Assembly: GCF_047302425.1 (NCBI RefSeq)
Contig: NZ_CP154855.1
Location: 3,162,001-3,226,000 of the forward strand
Length of the DNA stretch: 64,000 bases
From: Oceanitalea sp047302425
GTDB taxonomy: Bacteria > Actinomycetota > Actinomycetes > Actinomycetales > Actinomycetaceae
Direction of reading: 5' to 3'
In this document: piece after piece, positions 34,862 to 46,156 of the stretch
Numbering within the stretch: the first letter of the stretch is position 1
Layout of the letters: every line of letters begins with the position of its first letter
Position numbers and translations under genes: made by a program
Notes under the pieces: model-generated
What the model was told of the DNA's origin: nothing
What the model saw: only the letters and a program-made list of their open reading frames with translations
Database searches by the model: none

Positions 34862-35740
34862 ATGCTTCGGACCGCCGCGCTCGCCGCACTCACCACGCTC
34901 GTCACAGTGCTGCTCGGCGGCTGGGCGGGCGAGCTCGCCGCCCGGGGCGTCGTCCGCGTCGACGACGCCGTCGCAATCGCGGCCGCGGCGGGTGGCACGC
35001 TCGTCGCGGCCTGGTACGCGCTGACCGCCACCGCCCTCCTGCTCGCCCACGTGGCGGAGCTCGGGCGGCGCGCCCCGCGCCTGGCCCGCGGGCTCCGCGC
35101 CGCGGTCGGGACGGCGGGGGCACCCGTCCTGCGCCGGGCCGCGGTCGTCGGCATGGGGGCGGGCCTCGCCCTCGCGGCGCTGCCGGCGAGCGCCGGGACC
35201 ACTGCGGACGACGCCGTCCCGCACGACCTGCGGCCCGGGATCGGCTCGCTCGCCTCGCCCGAGCCCTCGGCAGACGGCGAGGAGACGGCCGGCGAACCGA
35301 CTCCGGAGCCGTCCCCGGTGGCGGCCGACCAGCCGCCCGCGGAGACGCCGCCCACGCAGCCACCCCCGCCGCCCGACACCCCGGCGCGGGCGCAGCCCAC
35401 GCCCGCGGCACCGGACGCGACGGTACCCGCACCGTCCCCGGCGGGCAGTGCGGCGGCGGTCGGCAGCGCCCGTCAGGAGGCGCCGGTGGCCGCGCCCGTC
35501 GGCACCGCACGCGGAGCACCCGCCGCACCCACCCCGAGCCGAGCGGCGCACGTCGTGCGGCCCGGCGACTCGCTCTGGTCGATCGCCCGGGCCCGGCTCG
35601 GGCCGGAAGTCACAGACGCGCAGGTCGCGGCCGAGTGGCCGCGCTGGTACGCGACGAACCGCGCCGTCATCGGCGCGGACCCCCACCTCATCCACCCGGG
35701 CCAGACCCTGCAGGCCCCCGAACCGAAGGAGCAGCGATGA
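34862..35740 (+). CDS. LysM-domain membrane protein
   Basis: The 292-residue protein has two or three N-terminal membrane helices (about 5-25, 38-62 and 95-112), a long Pro/Ala/Thr-rich segment (about 120-225) and a C-terminal LysM domain (HVVRPGDSLWSIARARLG ... LIHPGQTLQAP). It is expected to sit in the membrane with the LysM domain binding peptidoglycan. Coupled to the Rv3235-family gene (ATGA overlap). Confidence 0.82.
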   Translation: MLRTAALAALTTLVTVLLGGWAGELAARGVVRVDDAVAIAAAAGGTLVAAWYALTATALLLAHVAELGRRAPRLARGLRAAVGTAGAPVLRRAAVVGMGAGLALAALPASAGTTADDAVPHDLRPGIGSLASPEPSADGEETAGEPTPEPSPVAADQPPAETPPTQPPPPPDTPARAQPTPAAPDATVPAPSPAGSAAAVGSARQEAPVAAPVGTARGAPAAPTPSRAAHVVRPGDSLWSIARARLGPEVTDAQVAAEWPRWYATNRAVIGADPHLIHPGQTLQAPEPKEQR

Positions 35741-36216
35741 CCACGCTCGCCCCACCCCTCGCCGCACCGCCGCGGCCCGCCACGCCGAGCCTGGAGGAGG
35801 CCCGCACCTGGGACCGGGTGCGCTTCAGCGCCGAGACCCCGGCCGAGGCGGCCGACCCGCCACCGGCGGGCGAGGACCTCAGCGGGCTGCCGCCCGTGGG
35901 CCCGTGGGCGGGCACGCTCGTGCGCGCCGCGGTCGAGGTCCTCACCGGCAGCCGGCCCACCGCCCAGCTCGCGCGCTGGCTCAGTGCCGAGCTCTACGAG
36001 TCGCTGGCCCGGCGGGCCGGGCTCGCGGTGCGGATCCTCGGCCGGCCGAACCCCGCGCTGTGCGCGCGAGTCCGGAGGGTGCGCTGCACGGAGGTGCGCC
36101 CGGGCGTCCACGAGGCCGCCGTCGTCGTCCACGACGGCGTGCGCATCCGGGCGGCCGCGGTGCGTGTCGAGTGCCACCGCGGCCGCTGGCGGGCTACCGC
36201 CCTGGAGATCGGCTGA
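35737..36216 (+). CDS. Rv3235 family protein
   Basis: The 159-residue protein has a Pro/Ala-rich N-terminus and a conserved C-terminal domain, WLSAELYESLARRAGLAVRILG ... VRRVRCTEVRPGVHEAAVVVHDGVRIRAAAVRVE, found in the Rv3235 family encoded near secA in actinobacteria. The domain resembles the SecA-related SEC-C neighbourhood proteins by position only; function unknown. Confidence 0.75.
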   Translation: MTTLAPPLAAPPRPATPSLEEARTWDRVRFSAETPAEAADPPPAGEDLSGLPPVGPWAGTLVRAAVEVLTGSRPTAQLARWLSAELYESLARRAGLAVRILGRPNPALCARVRRVRCTEVRPGVHEAAVVVHDGVRIRAAAVRVECHRGRWRATALEIG

Positions 36217-36220
36217 GCGC

Positions 36221-36838
36221 CTACCGGCCGAGCAGGTCGGCGAAGTCGGGGACGGCATCGAACTCGTCAGCGGCGGCCGCGCGCGCCGGGCGGGCGGCTA
36301 CCTTGTCCGCGAGCTCCCGGCCGGCCCGCCGGATGCGCTCGGGCAGCGGGTTCATGTCGTCCCCCTGCCCCGCCCAGTCGTCGGTGGCCGCGAAGACGGC
36401 GGTCCCGACGACGTCGGCGTGGAGGTAGGAGAACAGCGGCCGCATGGCGTACTCGGTGGCGAGCGAGTGGCGGGGCGTGCCGCCGGTGGCGCCGAGGAGC
36501 ACCGGCACCTCGCGCAGGGCGTCCTTGTCGATGACATCGACGAAGGACTTGAACAGCCCGGAGTAGCTCGTCATGAAGATCGGCGTCACGGCGATGACGC
36601 CGTCGGCGCCGGTGACCGACTCGAGGGCGGTGCGCAGCTCTCCGGTGGGGAAGCCGGTGAGCATGGCGTCGGTGATGCCGTGGGCGAGGTCGCGCAGCTC
36701 GACGGCCGTGACCTCGGCGGTCACGCCCTGCTCGGCGAGCGCCTCGGTGGTGGCCTGGGCGAGCCGGTCGGCCAGCATCCGGGTGGAGGAGGGCTGGCTC
36801 AGCCCGGCGGAGACGACGGCGATGGTGCGGCTGGTCAT
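36221..36838 (-). CDS. NADPH-dependent FMN reductase
   Basis: The 205-residue flavodoxin-fold protein has the phosphate-binding loop VSAGLSQPSSTRMLADRL and the family motif TPIFMTSYSGLFKSFVDVID. It resembles the FMN reductases paired with luciferase-like monooxygenases (CE1759 group). It lies 20 bp after the monooxygenase gene and probably supplies it with reduced FMN. Confidence 0.85.
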   Translation of the reverse strand: MTSRTIAVVSAGLSQPSSTRMLADRLAQATTEALAEQGVTAEVTAVELRDLAHGITDAMLTGFPTGELRTALESVTGADGVIAVTPIFMTSYSGLFKSFVDVIDKDALREVPVLLGATGGTPRHSLATEYAMRPLFSYLHADVVGTAVFAATDDWAGQGDDMNPLPERIRRAGRELADKVAARPARAAAADEFDAVPDFADLLGR

Positions 36839-36858
36839 GTCTGTTCTCTCCTGTCGGT

Positions 36859-38046
36859 TCACAGTCCGAAGGCGGCACCGCGCGTGGCGGTCGCGGCGGC
36901 CTCGTCCTCGGCGCGGCGGCCGGTCCAGCGGTCCTCGCCGGCGACGTGGCCGTCGCCGGCCTTGCCCTCGGCGCGGGCCGCGGCGACACGCTCGGCGTGG
37001 CTGGGCGGGTCGGAGGGCACGTGGGCCGGGCGCTTGGACTCGTTGATCTCCCGCAGCGCCGGGACGATGTCCTCGGCGAGGATGTCGATCTGCTCGAGGA
37101 CGGTCTTGAGCGGCAGGCCGGCGTGGTCGATGAGGAAGAGCTGGCGCTGGTAGTCGCCCACGTGCTCACGCATCGTGGCGTACCGGTCGATGACCTGCTG
37201 CGGGGACCCGACGGTCAGCGGGGTCTCGCGGGTGAAGTCCTCCATCGAGGGGCCGTGCCCGTAGACGGGCGCGTTGTCGAAGTAGGGGCGGAACTCGTTC
37301 CACGCGTCCTGGGAGTTCTTCCGGGCGAAGAACTGACCACCGAGGCCGACGATCGCCTGGTCGGCGCGGCCGTGGCCGTAGTGCTCGTAGCGCTGGCGGT
37401 AGTACTGGACCATCCGGGAGGTGTGCTCGAGGGGCCAGAAGATGTTGTTGTGGAGGAAGCCGTCGCCGTAGTACGCGGCCTGCTCGGCGATCTCGGGGGT
37501 GCGGATCGAGCCGTGCCAGACGAAGGGCGGCACGCCGTCGAGCGGGCGGGGGGTGGCGGTGAAGCCCTGGAGCGGGGTGCGGAACTTGCCCTGCCAGTCC
37601 ACGACCTCCTCCTCCCACAGGCGGCGGAGCAGCGCGTAGTTCTCCACGGCGAGGTTGACGCCCTGGCGGATGTCCTTGCCGAACCACGGGTAGACCGGCC
37701 CGGTGTTGCCGCGGCCCATCATGAGGTCCATGCGGCCCTCGCTGATGACCTGGAGCATCGCGTAGTCCTCGGCGATCTTCACCGGGTCGTTCGTCGTGAT
37801 GAGCGTCGTCGCCGTGGACAGGACGATGTTCTTCGTCCGGCCGGCGAGGTAGCCGAGCATCGTCGTCGGCGAGGAGGCGACGAAGGGCGGGTTGTGGTGC
37901 TCACCGGTGGCGAAGACGTCGAGCCCGGCCTGGTCGGCGTGCTCGGCGATGGTGAGGATGGCCCGCACCCGCTCGGTGTCGTCGGGCGTGCACCCCGTCG
38001 TCGGGTCGGTGGTGACGTCACTGACCGTGAAGATTCCGAACTGCAT
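36859..38046 (-). CDS. LLM-class flavin-dependent monooxygenase (CE1758-like)
   Basis: The 395-residue luciferase-fold protein begins MQFGIFTVSDVTTDPTTG and has GLDVFATGEHHNPPF, the FMN-region segments TMLGYLAGRTKNIVLSTATTL and GRMDLMMGRGNT, and ends in a flexible basic tail. The oxidised substrate is unknown. It heads a two-gene operon with the FMN reductase. An exact SigR promoter is 47-72 bp upstream, which suggests induction by thiol stress. Confidence 0.85.
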   Translation of the reverse strand: MQFGIFTVSDVTTDPTTGCTPDDTERVRAILTIAEHADQAGLDVFATGEHHNPPFVASSPTTMLGYLAGRTKNIVLSTATTLITTNDPVKIAEDYAMLQVISEGRMDLMMGRGNTGPVYPWFGKDIRQGVNLAVENYALLRRLWEEEVVDWQGKFRTPLQGFTATPRPLDGVPPFVWHGSIRTPEIAEQAAYYGDGFLHNNIFWPLEHTSRMVQYYRQRYEHYGHGRADQAIVGLGGQFFARKNSQDAWNEFRPYFDNAPVYGHGPSMEDFTRETPLTVGSPQQVIDRYATMREHVGDYQRQLFLIDHAGLPLKTVLEQIDILAEDIVPALREINESKRPAHVPSDPPSHAERVAAARAEGKAGDGHVAGEDRWTGRRAEDEAAATATRGAAFGL

Positions 38047-38092
38047 GGTGCCAGCCCCTCAGACTCGATGCGTATGCATGTACACCCCGTCC

Positions 38093-38118
38093 AACCGGGT
38101 CCGTCGCGGATCTATTCC
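38093..38118 (-). promoter_or_regulatory. SigR-type promoter of the flavin monooxygenase operon
   Basis: GGAAT (38118-38114)-N18-GTT (38095-38093) on the minus strand, with a predicted leader of about 40 nt to the ATG at 38046. Exact consensus match. Confidence 0.75.
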
Positions 38119-38143
38119 GGCCGCGCCGAGGGCCACGTCACAC

Positions 38144-38183
38144 GCCGACGCCCCGCGCTGCGGGTGCAGTGCGGGGCGTCGGC
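38144..38183 (-). terminator. Terminator of secA
   Basis: GCCGACGCCCCGC pairs with its exact complement (13 bp) around a 14-nt loop, 9 bp beyond the secA stop. Confidence 0.75.
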
Positions 38184-38192
38184 AGTGGCTGC

Positions 38193-41099
<2,907 letters not shown>

Positions 41100-41174
41100 G
41101 CGGTTCCACTCCCGGTTCGACAAGTCGGCGCCGTTGCTCGGCGTCGGGCGCACCGTCTGTGCGCACGCCTGCCG

Positions 41175-42443
41175 TCAATGGTAAGCGTCAGCGTCCGGGA
41201 GCCGAACCCCGTCCAGTTCCGCTCCGAGCGGACGGGCCAGGTCGCCGCGCGCGTCGTCGTCGACGACGACGGCGCCCGCGCCCAGCCACGTCGCCATCAC
41301 GGCCAGCTCCCGGGCCAGCTCGGCGACGACGACGGCGGGTGCCGGCCACGTCGCCCCGTCACCGGGGCGGGGCTGCTCGAGGAAGGCGCTGCGGACGAGG
41401 AGGCGGCCGCCGTCGCGGTCGTGCTTGAGGTCGACCCGCGCGACGAGGTGCTCCCCGAGGAGGAAGGGCAGGACGTAGTAGCCGTGGGTGCGCAGGTGTG
41501 CCGGGGTGTAGATGCCGATGCGGTAGTGCATGCCGAAGAGCTCGAGCAGGCGCCGGCGCTCGAAGACGAGCGGGTCGAAGGGGGCGAGCAGGGCGCGGGC
41601 CGCGGTACGGCGCGGCACGCGGGTGGCGGCGTGCATCCACGCCGGGCGGTCCCAGCCGGTGACGGTGACGGGGAGCAGCTCGCCGGCGTCGACGAGCTCG
41701 TCGACGGCGCCGCGGATCACCCGCTGGCCGAGGCGGAAGTAGTCGGCGAGGCAGCGCAGGGTGCCCACACCGTGGGCGCGGGCGGCGATGCGGACGAGCT
41801 CGCGTACGGCGTCCTCGACGGCGGGCGCCGGCCGGTCGCGGACGTGGGCGGGCAGCACCCGCTCGGTGAGGTCGTAGACGCGCTCGAACTGGGCGTTGCG
41901 CCGCGCCGCGGTGATCTCCCCGGCGTCGAAGAGGGCCTCGAGGGCGGTCTTGGACGCGCTCCACCGCCAGCCCCACCCCTCGCCGCGCTCGGCGTACCGC
42001 GCGTCGACGAGCGCCTCGACCTCCCGTGAGGTGATCGGCCCACGCTCGGCGACGACGTCGCGCACGAGCCGCAGCAGCCCCGGGTGCTTCCGCTCGATGA
42101 CGGCGGGGTCCATGCCTGCCCAGCGCCGGCGCGTGCCGGCGACGAGCGGGTAGGTCTCGACCGGCAGGTAGGAGGCCTCGTGCGCCCACGCCTCGACCAT
42201 GCGGCGCGGGGCGCGGCCCGAGGCGCGGTCCACGAGCGCGGTGTCGTAGGGCCCGAGCCGGGCGAGGAGCGGCAGGAGATGCGCGCGGGCGAGGACGTTG
42301 ACGGAGTCGATCTGGAGCAGCCCGATGCGCTCGAGGGTGCCGGTGAGGTGGCGCATCGTCACCGTCGTCGGCCGTGGGCGGTCCAGGCCCTGGGCGGCGA
42401 TCGCGACCCTGCGGGCCTGGGCGAGACTGATGGTGCGCGTCAC
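41175..42443 (-). CDS. YcaQ/AlkZ-like DNA glycosylase (HTH_42)
   Basis: The 422-residue protein has the winged-helix HTH_42 architecture: SLAQARRVAIAAQGL at the start, IGLLQIDSVNVLARAHLLPLLARLG with the catalytic-type Q-x-D motif, WAHEASYLPVETYPL and a late FDPLVFERRRLLELFGMHYRI. Relatives unhook DNA interstrand crosslinks or remove bulky alkylated bases. It is separated from secA by 75 bp. Confidence 0.85.
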   Translation of the reverse strand: MTRTISLAQARRVAIAAQGLDRPRPTTVTMRHLTGTLERIGLLQIDSVNVLARAHLLPLLARLGPYDTALVDRASGRAPRRMVEAWAHEASYLPVETYPLVAGTRRRWAGMDPAVIERKHPGLLRLVRDVVAERGPITSREVEALVDARYAERGEGWGWRWSASKTALEALFDAGEITAARRNAQFERVYDLTERVLPAHVRDRPAPAVEDAVRELVRIAARAHGVGTLRCLADYFRLGQRVIRGAVDELVDAGELLPVTVTGWDRPAWMHAATRVPRRTAARALLAPFDPLVFERRRLLELFGMHYRIGIYTPAHLRTHGYYVLPFLLGEHLVARVDLKHDRDGGRLLVRSAFLEQPRPGDGATWPAPAVVVAELARELAVMATWLGAGAVVVDDDARGDLARPLGAELDGVRLPDADAYH

Positions 42444-42467
42444 GCCGGTGACGCTACCGAAACACGG

Positions 42468-42499
42468 CGGCGGGCCGCAGCGTCTGCCGCGACCCGCCG
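42468..42499 (-). terminator. Hairpin after hpf
   Basis: CGGCGGG pairs with CCCGCCG, enclosing a second GCAG/CTGC stem. It lies 11 bp downstream of the hpf stop on the minus strand. Confidence 0.55.
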
Positions 42500-42509
42500 T
42501 CGTCGTCCG

Positions 42510-43139
42510 TCAGTCCTGGACCTGGTGGTTGAGCCGGATGATCCCGTAGGTCCAGCCGTGGCGGTGGTAGACCACGCAGGGCTGCTTCGTCTCCTCGTCG
42601 ATGAAGAGGTAGAACGGGTGGCCGACGAGCTCCATCTCGTAGAGGGCCTGGTCGACCGTCATCGGGGCGGTGTCGTGCAGCTTCTGGCGCACGATGACGG
42701 GTGAGTCACCGAGCTGTGCCTCGACCGCGACCCCGGGCTCGGTCGGCGGGGTGGGCGCGGTCGGCGCCTCCTCCTCCACGGGCTCGGGCAGGGTGTCGGG
42801 CATGAGCGTCGGCGCCTTGGCGCCGGCGCGGCGGTGGTGGTTCTTGCGCCGGTCGCGCGAACGGCGCAGGCGCTCCATGAGCTTCGTCGTCGCCAGGTCC
42901 AGGGCCGCGTACCGGTCGTCCGCGGCGGCCTCCGCCCGGACTGTCGGTCCGCGGTCGATCACCGTGAGCTCGACGCGCTCGGCCTGGTCGGCGAGCCGCG
43001 GGTTCTGCTCCCGGGTGATCTCCACCTCGATGCGGTGCGCGCGAGGGGCGAGCTGCTCCACCTTCGAGAGCTTGTCCTCCAGGTGCGTGCGGAAGCGCTC
43101 CGCCACCTCGGTGTTACGGGCAACAACGGCGATGTCCAT
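42510..43139 (-). CDS. hpf: Long-form ribosome hibernation factor HPF
   Basis: The 209-residue protein has the N-terminal S30AE domain (MDIAVVARNTEVAERFRTHL ... VELTVIDRGPTVRAEAAADD), a Pro/Glu-rich linker and the C-terminal dimerisation domain (APMTVDQALYEMELVGHPFYLF, VVYHRHGWTYGIIRL). Long HPF dimerises 70S ribosomes into inactive 100S or protects 70S. Start ATG at 43139. Confidence 0.95.
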   Translation of the reverse strand: MDIAVVARNTEVAERFRTHLEDKLSKVEQLAPRAHRIEVEITREQNPRLADQAERVELTVIDRGPTVRAEAAADDRYAALDLATTKLMERLRRSRDRRKNHHRRAGAKAPTLMPDTLPEPVEEEAPTAPTPPTEPGVAVEAQLGDSPVIVRQKLHDTAPMTVDQALYEMELVGHPFYLFIDEETKQPCVVYHRHGWTYGIIRLNHQVQD

Positions 43140-43471
43140 GGTGTCCTCCGTAGAGAGAGTGAAACCTAGTCGGTTCCTGATGCGTCCCGCCGGCTGTGGC
43201 GGGTGAGGAAGATGTCTGGCACCTCCTCTCCTCGGAGCTCGCGTGCCTCCGGCAGCTGCCGGCGGGGCGAGAGGGCGTCCATACATGAACGTTAGTCGAG
43301 GTTCGCTCCCCTGACCTGGGATGGTCGTCCCGCCTCGTGGAAACGGTTCCCCGGTGCCGCTCCCTCCCCGCCGGAAGCCGGGCCCCTCCCCCGTCGGAAG
43401 CCGGGCCCGCCCCCACCGAGAGTCGGACTCGCCCCACACTCTCGCCGACAGCCGGATTCTCCGCCCCCGCC
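43140..43471. other. 332-bp intergenic region between comF and hpf
   Basis: No gene is visible. On the minus strand it holds the hpf leader and presumably its promoter; the half nearer comF (43373-43464) carries a degenerate repeat block related to those at 24.9 and 61.4 kb. Confidence 0.6.
43373..43464. repeat. Degenerate relative of the 18-bp repeat family
   Basis: Four GGAAGCCGGG / GAGAGTCGGACTC / GACAGCCGGATTCTCCGC blocks at 18-29 bp spacing. The last block differs from the final unit at 24995-25012 at two of 18 positions. Confidence 0.6.
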
Positions 43472-44239
43472 TCAGGCGAGGGGCGCCGTCCGGCCGGGCG
43501 GCGGCGTGGCCGCCAGGACCAGGGCCCCGGCCACGCGGGTGCCGGTCAGTGCCCGCGCGCAGGCGGCGAGGGTCGAGCCGGTCGTGAGGACGTCGTCGAC
43601 GAGGACGACGACGTCGCCTGGGCGCGGCGTCGCCAGCACCCGCACTCCCCCGCCCCGGTTGCGAGCGCGGGCGCGCACCCCGAGCCCGGCCTGGTGGCGT
43701 CGGCCGCCCGAGCGCCGGAGGAGGTCGGCCGAGCGCACCTCCCGCCCCGGCTCGAGGGCGCCGGAGGCTGCGATCCCGGCGGCGACGGCGTCGGCCAGGT
43801 CACCGGCGACGAGCGCCCCGCGCAGCCGTCGGCGCAACCCGGAGGGCGCCGGCACGACGACGACGTCGCCGCTTCCCGTGAGGTCCAGCTCGGGGTCCGC
43901 CGCCCACGTCTCGGCCCCGAGGCGAGCCCGCTCCAGCAGCACGCGCGCGACGTCGGCTCGGCCGGTGCGCTTCCACGCGAGGACCAGGCCGCGGACCGGG
44001 CCCGCGTAGTCGGCCAGCGACCACACCGGCAGCAGCGAGCCGGCGTCGCCGAGGAGGCTGAGCGCGGGAGCGTCCCGGTCGCTGCGCACGGGGGTGAGGG
44101 ACACGAGCTCGCGGCAGGCCGGGCACACCGCGACGTCCCACGCAGCGCAGCCGGCACAGTCGGCGGGCAGCACGAGGGCGAGCCCCTCGGTGAGTACCCG
44201 GGCGGTACGGGGCGTGCGGATCGGCGGGGTCGCTGGCAC
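43472..44239 (-). CDS. comF: ComF family phosphoribosyltransferase-like protein
   Basis: The 255-residue protein has an N-terminal zinc finger (C-x2-C ... C-x2-C: CAGC, CPAC) and a type I PRTase domain with the PRPP loop VVVLVDDVLTTGSTLAACARAL. ComF aids DNA uptake in competent bacteria; in actinobacteria the role is less clear. The upstream 228 bp contains the inverted repeat and CGTGTC array. Confidence 0.88.
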   Translation of the reverse strand: MPATPPIRTPRTARVLTEGLALVLPADCAGCAAWDVAVCPACRELVSLTPVRSDRDAPALSLLGDAGSLLPVWSLADYAGPVRGLVLAWKRTGRADVARVLLERARLGAETWAADPELDLTGSGDVVVVPAPSGLRRRLRGALVAGDLADAVAAGIAASGALEPGREVRSADLLRRSGGRRHQAGLGVRARARNRGGGVRVLATPRPGDVVVLVDDVLTTGSTLAACARALTGTRVAGALVLAATPPPGRTAPLA

Positions 44240-44338
44240 CGGACCAGCGTCGCCGGCACGGCGGCCTGAACGCTGGCCGGGCCGGGCGGCCGGTGCGGAC
44301 CCCGCCCGGGAGGGTCAGCTGGGGAGCAGCGCCATGCG

Positions 44339-44430
44339 CGTGATCTGCGCACACCGCCGCCCGAGGGCGGTCTGATCGGCACGTGTCCCAGCGTGTCGTG
44401 AGCGTGTCTCGGACTTGTACGCAGATCACG
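44339..44430 (-). other. Structured element upstream of comF
   Basis: A 14-bp stem closes this 92-bp region (44339-44352 with 44417-44430). One position is a G-U pair if the minus strand is transcribed but a C-A mismatch on the plus strand, favouring a minus-strand RNA. Inside are a small CCGCCC/GGGCGG hairpin and the CGTGTC array. Could be a comF leader, lpqB 3' region or an sRNA. Confidence 0.4.
44382..44408. promoter_or_regulatory. Three CGTGTC repeats at helical spacing
   Basis: CGTGTC occurs at 44382, 44392 and 44403 (spacing 10 and 11 bp), so all face the same side of the DNA. Such an array suggests a regulator binding upstream of comF. Confidence 0.4.
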
Positions 44431-44467
44431 ATCAGCCCGGGAGGCACGCCGCCAGGGCGGGGGGTGG

Positions 44468-46156
44468 TCAGCCGGGGTAGGCGGGGTCGCGGACGTCGCT
44501 GGCGGCCAGGGTCCAGCCCAGGCCGTTGCGCTCGTACAGGTCACCCGCCTCGGTGCCGACGACGATCGTGCGGTCGCCGGTGGCGGCGGAGAGCCGGGTG
44601 GCGTCCTCGACGGGCGGCAGGTCAGTGGTCGGCCCGCCGATCGTCACGAGGTGGACCGCCACGGCCGGCTCGCCGCCACTGGTCCCGAGCACGCCGATCG
44701 TCTGCTCGTCTACCCAGGTGGCCGTGAGCGCACTGGTGAGGGACTCCCCCAGGCGCACCGGGTCGCCGAGCGCGAGTGGCTGGGAGTCGGCGTCCCGCAG
44801 CACGGCGGCGACCTCGACCTGCTCGACCTCCGCGTCCCGCCACACGACGACGGCGCGGGTGCCGTCGCGCGAGATGCGGACCGAGAGCACCTCGGCGCCG
44901 TCGAGCCAGCTCGCGTCCACCTCTGCGGCCGTGCCGTTGGGCAGGACCGCGCGCAGCACCCCGTCGCTCGCCCGGGGCGAGGTCCACACCCAGCCGTGGC
45001 GGTCGACCGACGGGGGCAGGAGGTCACGCCCGGTCAGCAGCACCGCGCCGGGGTCGTCGTCGGTGGGGAGGGAGACGAGCCGGTCGGTGCCGTCGAGCAC
45101 CACCGCCCGCCCCGGTGCTCCCTCGTAGGGCAGCGCGGGTGCGCGCGGGGTCGAAACGAGGGTCGACTCGGGCAGCGGAACCAGCTCGGATCCCGTGAAG
45201 CGCTGCACCTGGCCGTCGGCGACGACGACGGGGTTGCCCGTCACGTAGGGGTTGCGCAGCAGCTCGGGCGTCTCCGCGTCGACGGGCAGCGGGCTGCCGC
45301 CCACGCGCACGTCGACCGACTGGATCGCGGGAACGGTGCGCAGCGACTCCTGGAGCTGGGCCACCATGAGGGCCCGCTGGGCCGGCTCGAGCGCCAGCGG
45401 CTCGGCGGTGAGGTCGACGGTTGCGACGCCGTCGCTCACCGTCACGCTGTCCTCTCCCAGACGGGTGCCGGTGGGCACGGCGGTGGTGACCCCGCCGGCC
45501 AGCCACGGCGAGGGCCCCTCGAGCAGGTGCCGCACGATGAGGGAGGCGGCGCTGCGGTCGGGGTACCACCGGGCCTCGGGGACGAGCGCCTCGCCGTCCG
45601 GGCTCGGGAAGTAGAGCTTGTACTGGTTGTATTGCGCCTCGAAGACCACCGGGGACAGGAGGATGCCGTCGTCGAGGTCGACGATGCGCCACTGCCCGTC
45701 CGGCATGCGCGCGAGCGTGAAGTCCGCCTCGATGACCGTGTCGGGGGTCGCCTCCGTGTAGCGGCCGTGCTCGTCGACGCTGGCGGCGGCCACCGCGCTG
45801 GCGCGCACGGCGCCGTCGGGCGCCTGCGTGTAGGTGATGTCGCGGGCGGTGTAGACGCGCACCTGGGAGCGGGGGTTCCACGTCTCCGCGGCCGGCCCGG
45901 CGAGGTACTCCCGGGCGACGGCGAACTCGTCGTTACCGCCGGCGGCGACCGCCCGGAGGAAGCCCTGGACGATCTGGTTGGCGGTGGCGTCGGGGGTGGG
46001 GCCGTAGGCGAGCAGCGCGACGGGGCTGCCCGCGGGCACGACCGTGTCGACGGCCGTCACGGGTCCGGAGTCGGGCAGGCTGACGCAGCCGACGAGGGCG
46101 AGGGCGGCAGCGAGGGCCGCCGTGAGGCGGGCGGCGGTGCGGCGGCGCAAAGTCAT
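44468..46156 (-). CDS. lpqB: Lipoprotein LpqB (MtrAB accessory)
   Basis: The 562-residue lipoprotein has a basic signal peptide ending in the lipobox LVGC (Cys24), a GerMN domain (about 200-290) and a beta-propeller C-terminal part. In mycobacteria and corynebacteria LpqB interacts with MtrB and modulates MtrA signalling. Its ATG overlaps the mtrB stop (ATGA). Confidence 0.93.
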   Translation of the reverse strand: MTLRRRTAARLTAALAAALALVGCVSLPDSGPVTAVDTVVPAGSPVALLAYGPTPDATANQIVQGFLRAVAAGGNDEFAVAREYLAGPAAETWNPRSQVRVYTARDITYTQAPDGAVRASAVAAASVDEHGRYTEATPDTVIEADFTLARMPDGQWRIVDLDDGILLSPVVFEAQYNQYKLYFPSPDGEALVPEARWYPDRSAASLIVRHLLEGPSPWLAGGVTTAVPTGTRLGEDSVTVSDGVATVDLTAEPLALEPAQRALMVAQLQESLRTVPAIQSVDVRVGGSPLPVDAETPELLRNPYVTGNPVVVADGQVQRFTGSELVPLPESTLVSTPRAPALPYEGAPGRAVVLDGTDRLVSLPTDDDPGAVLLTGRDLLPPSVDRHGWVWTSPRASDGVLRAVLPNGTAAEVDASWLDGAEVLSVRISRDGTRAVVVWRDAEVEQVEVAAVLRDADSQPLALGDPVRLGESLTSALTATWVDEQTIGVLGTSGGEPAVAVHLVTIGGPTTDLPPVEDATRLSAATGDRTIVVGTEAGDLYERNGLGWTLAASDVRDPAYPG

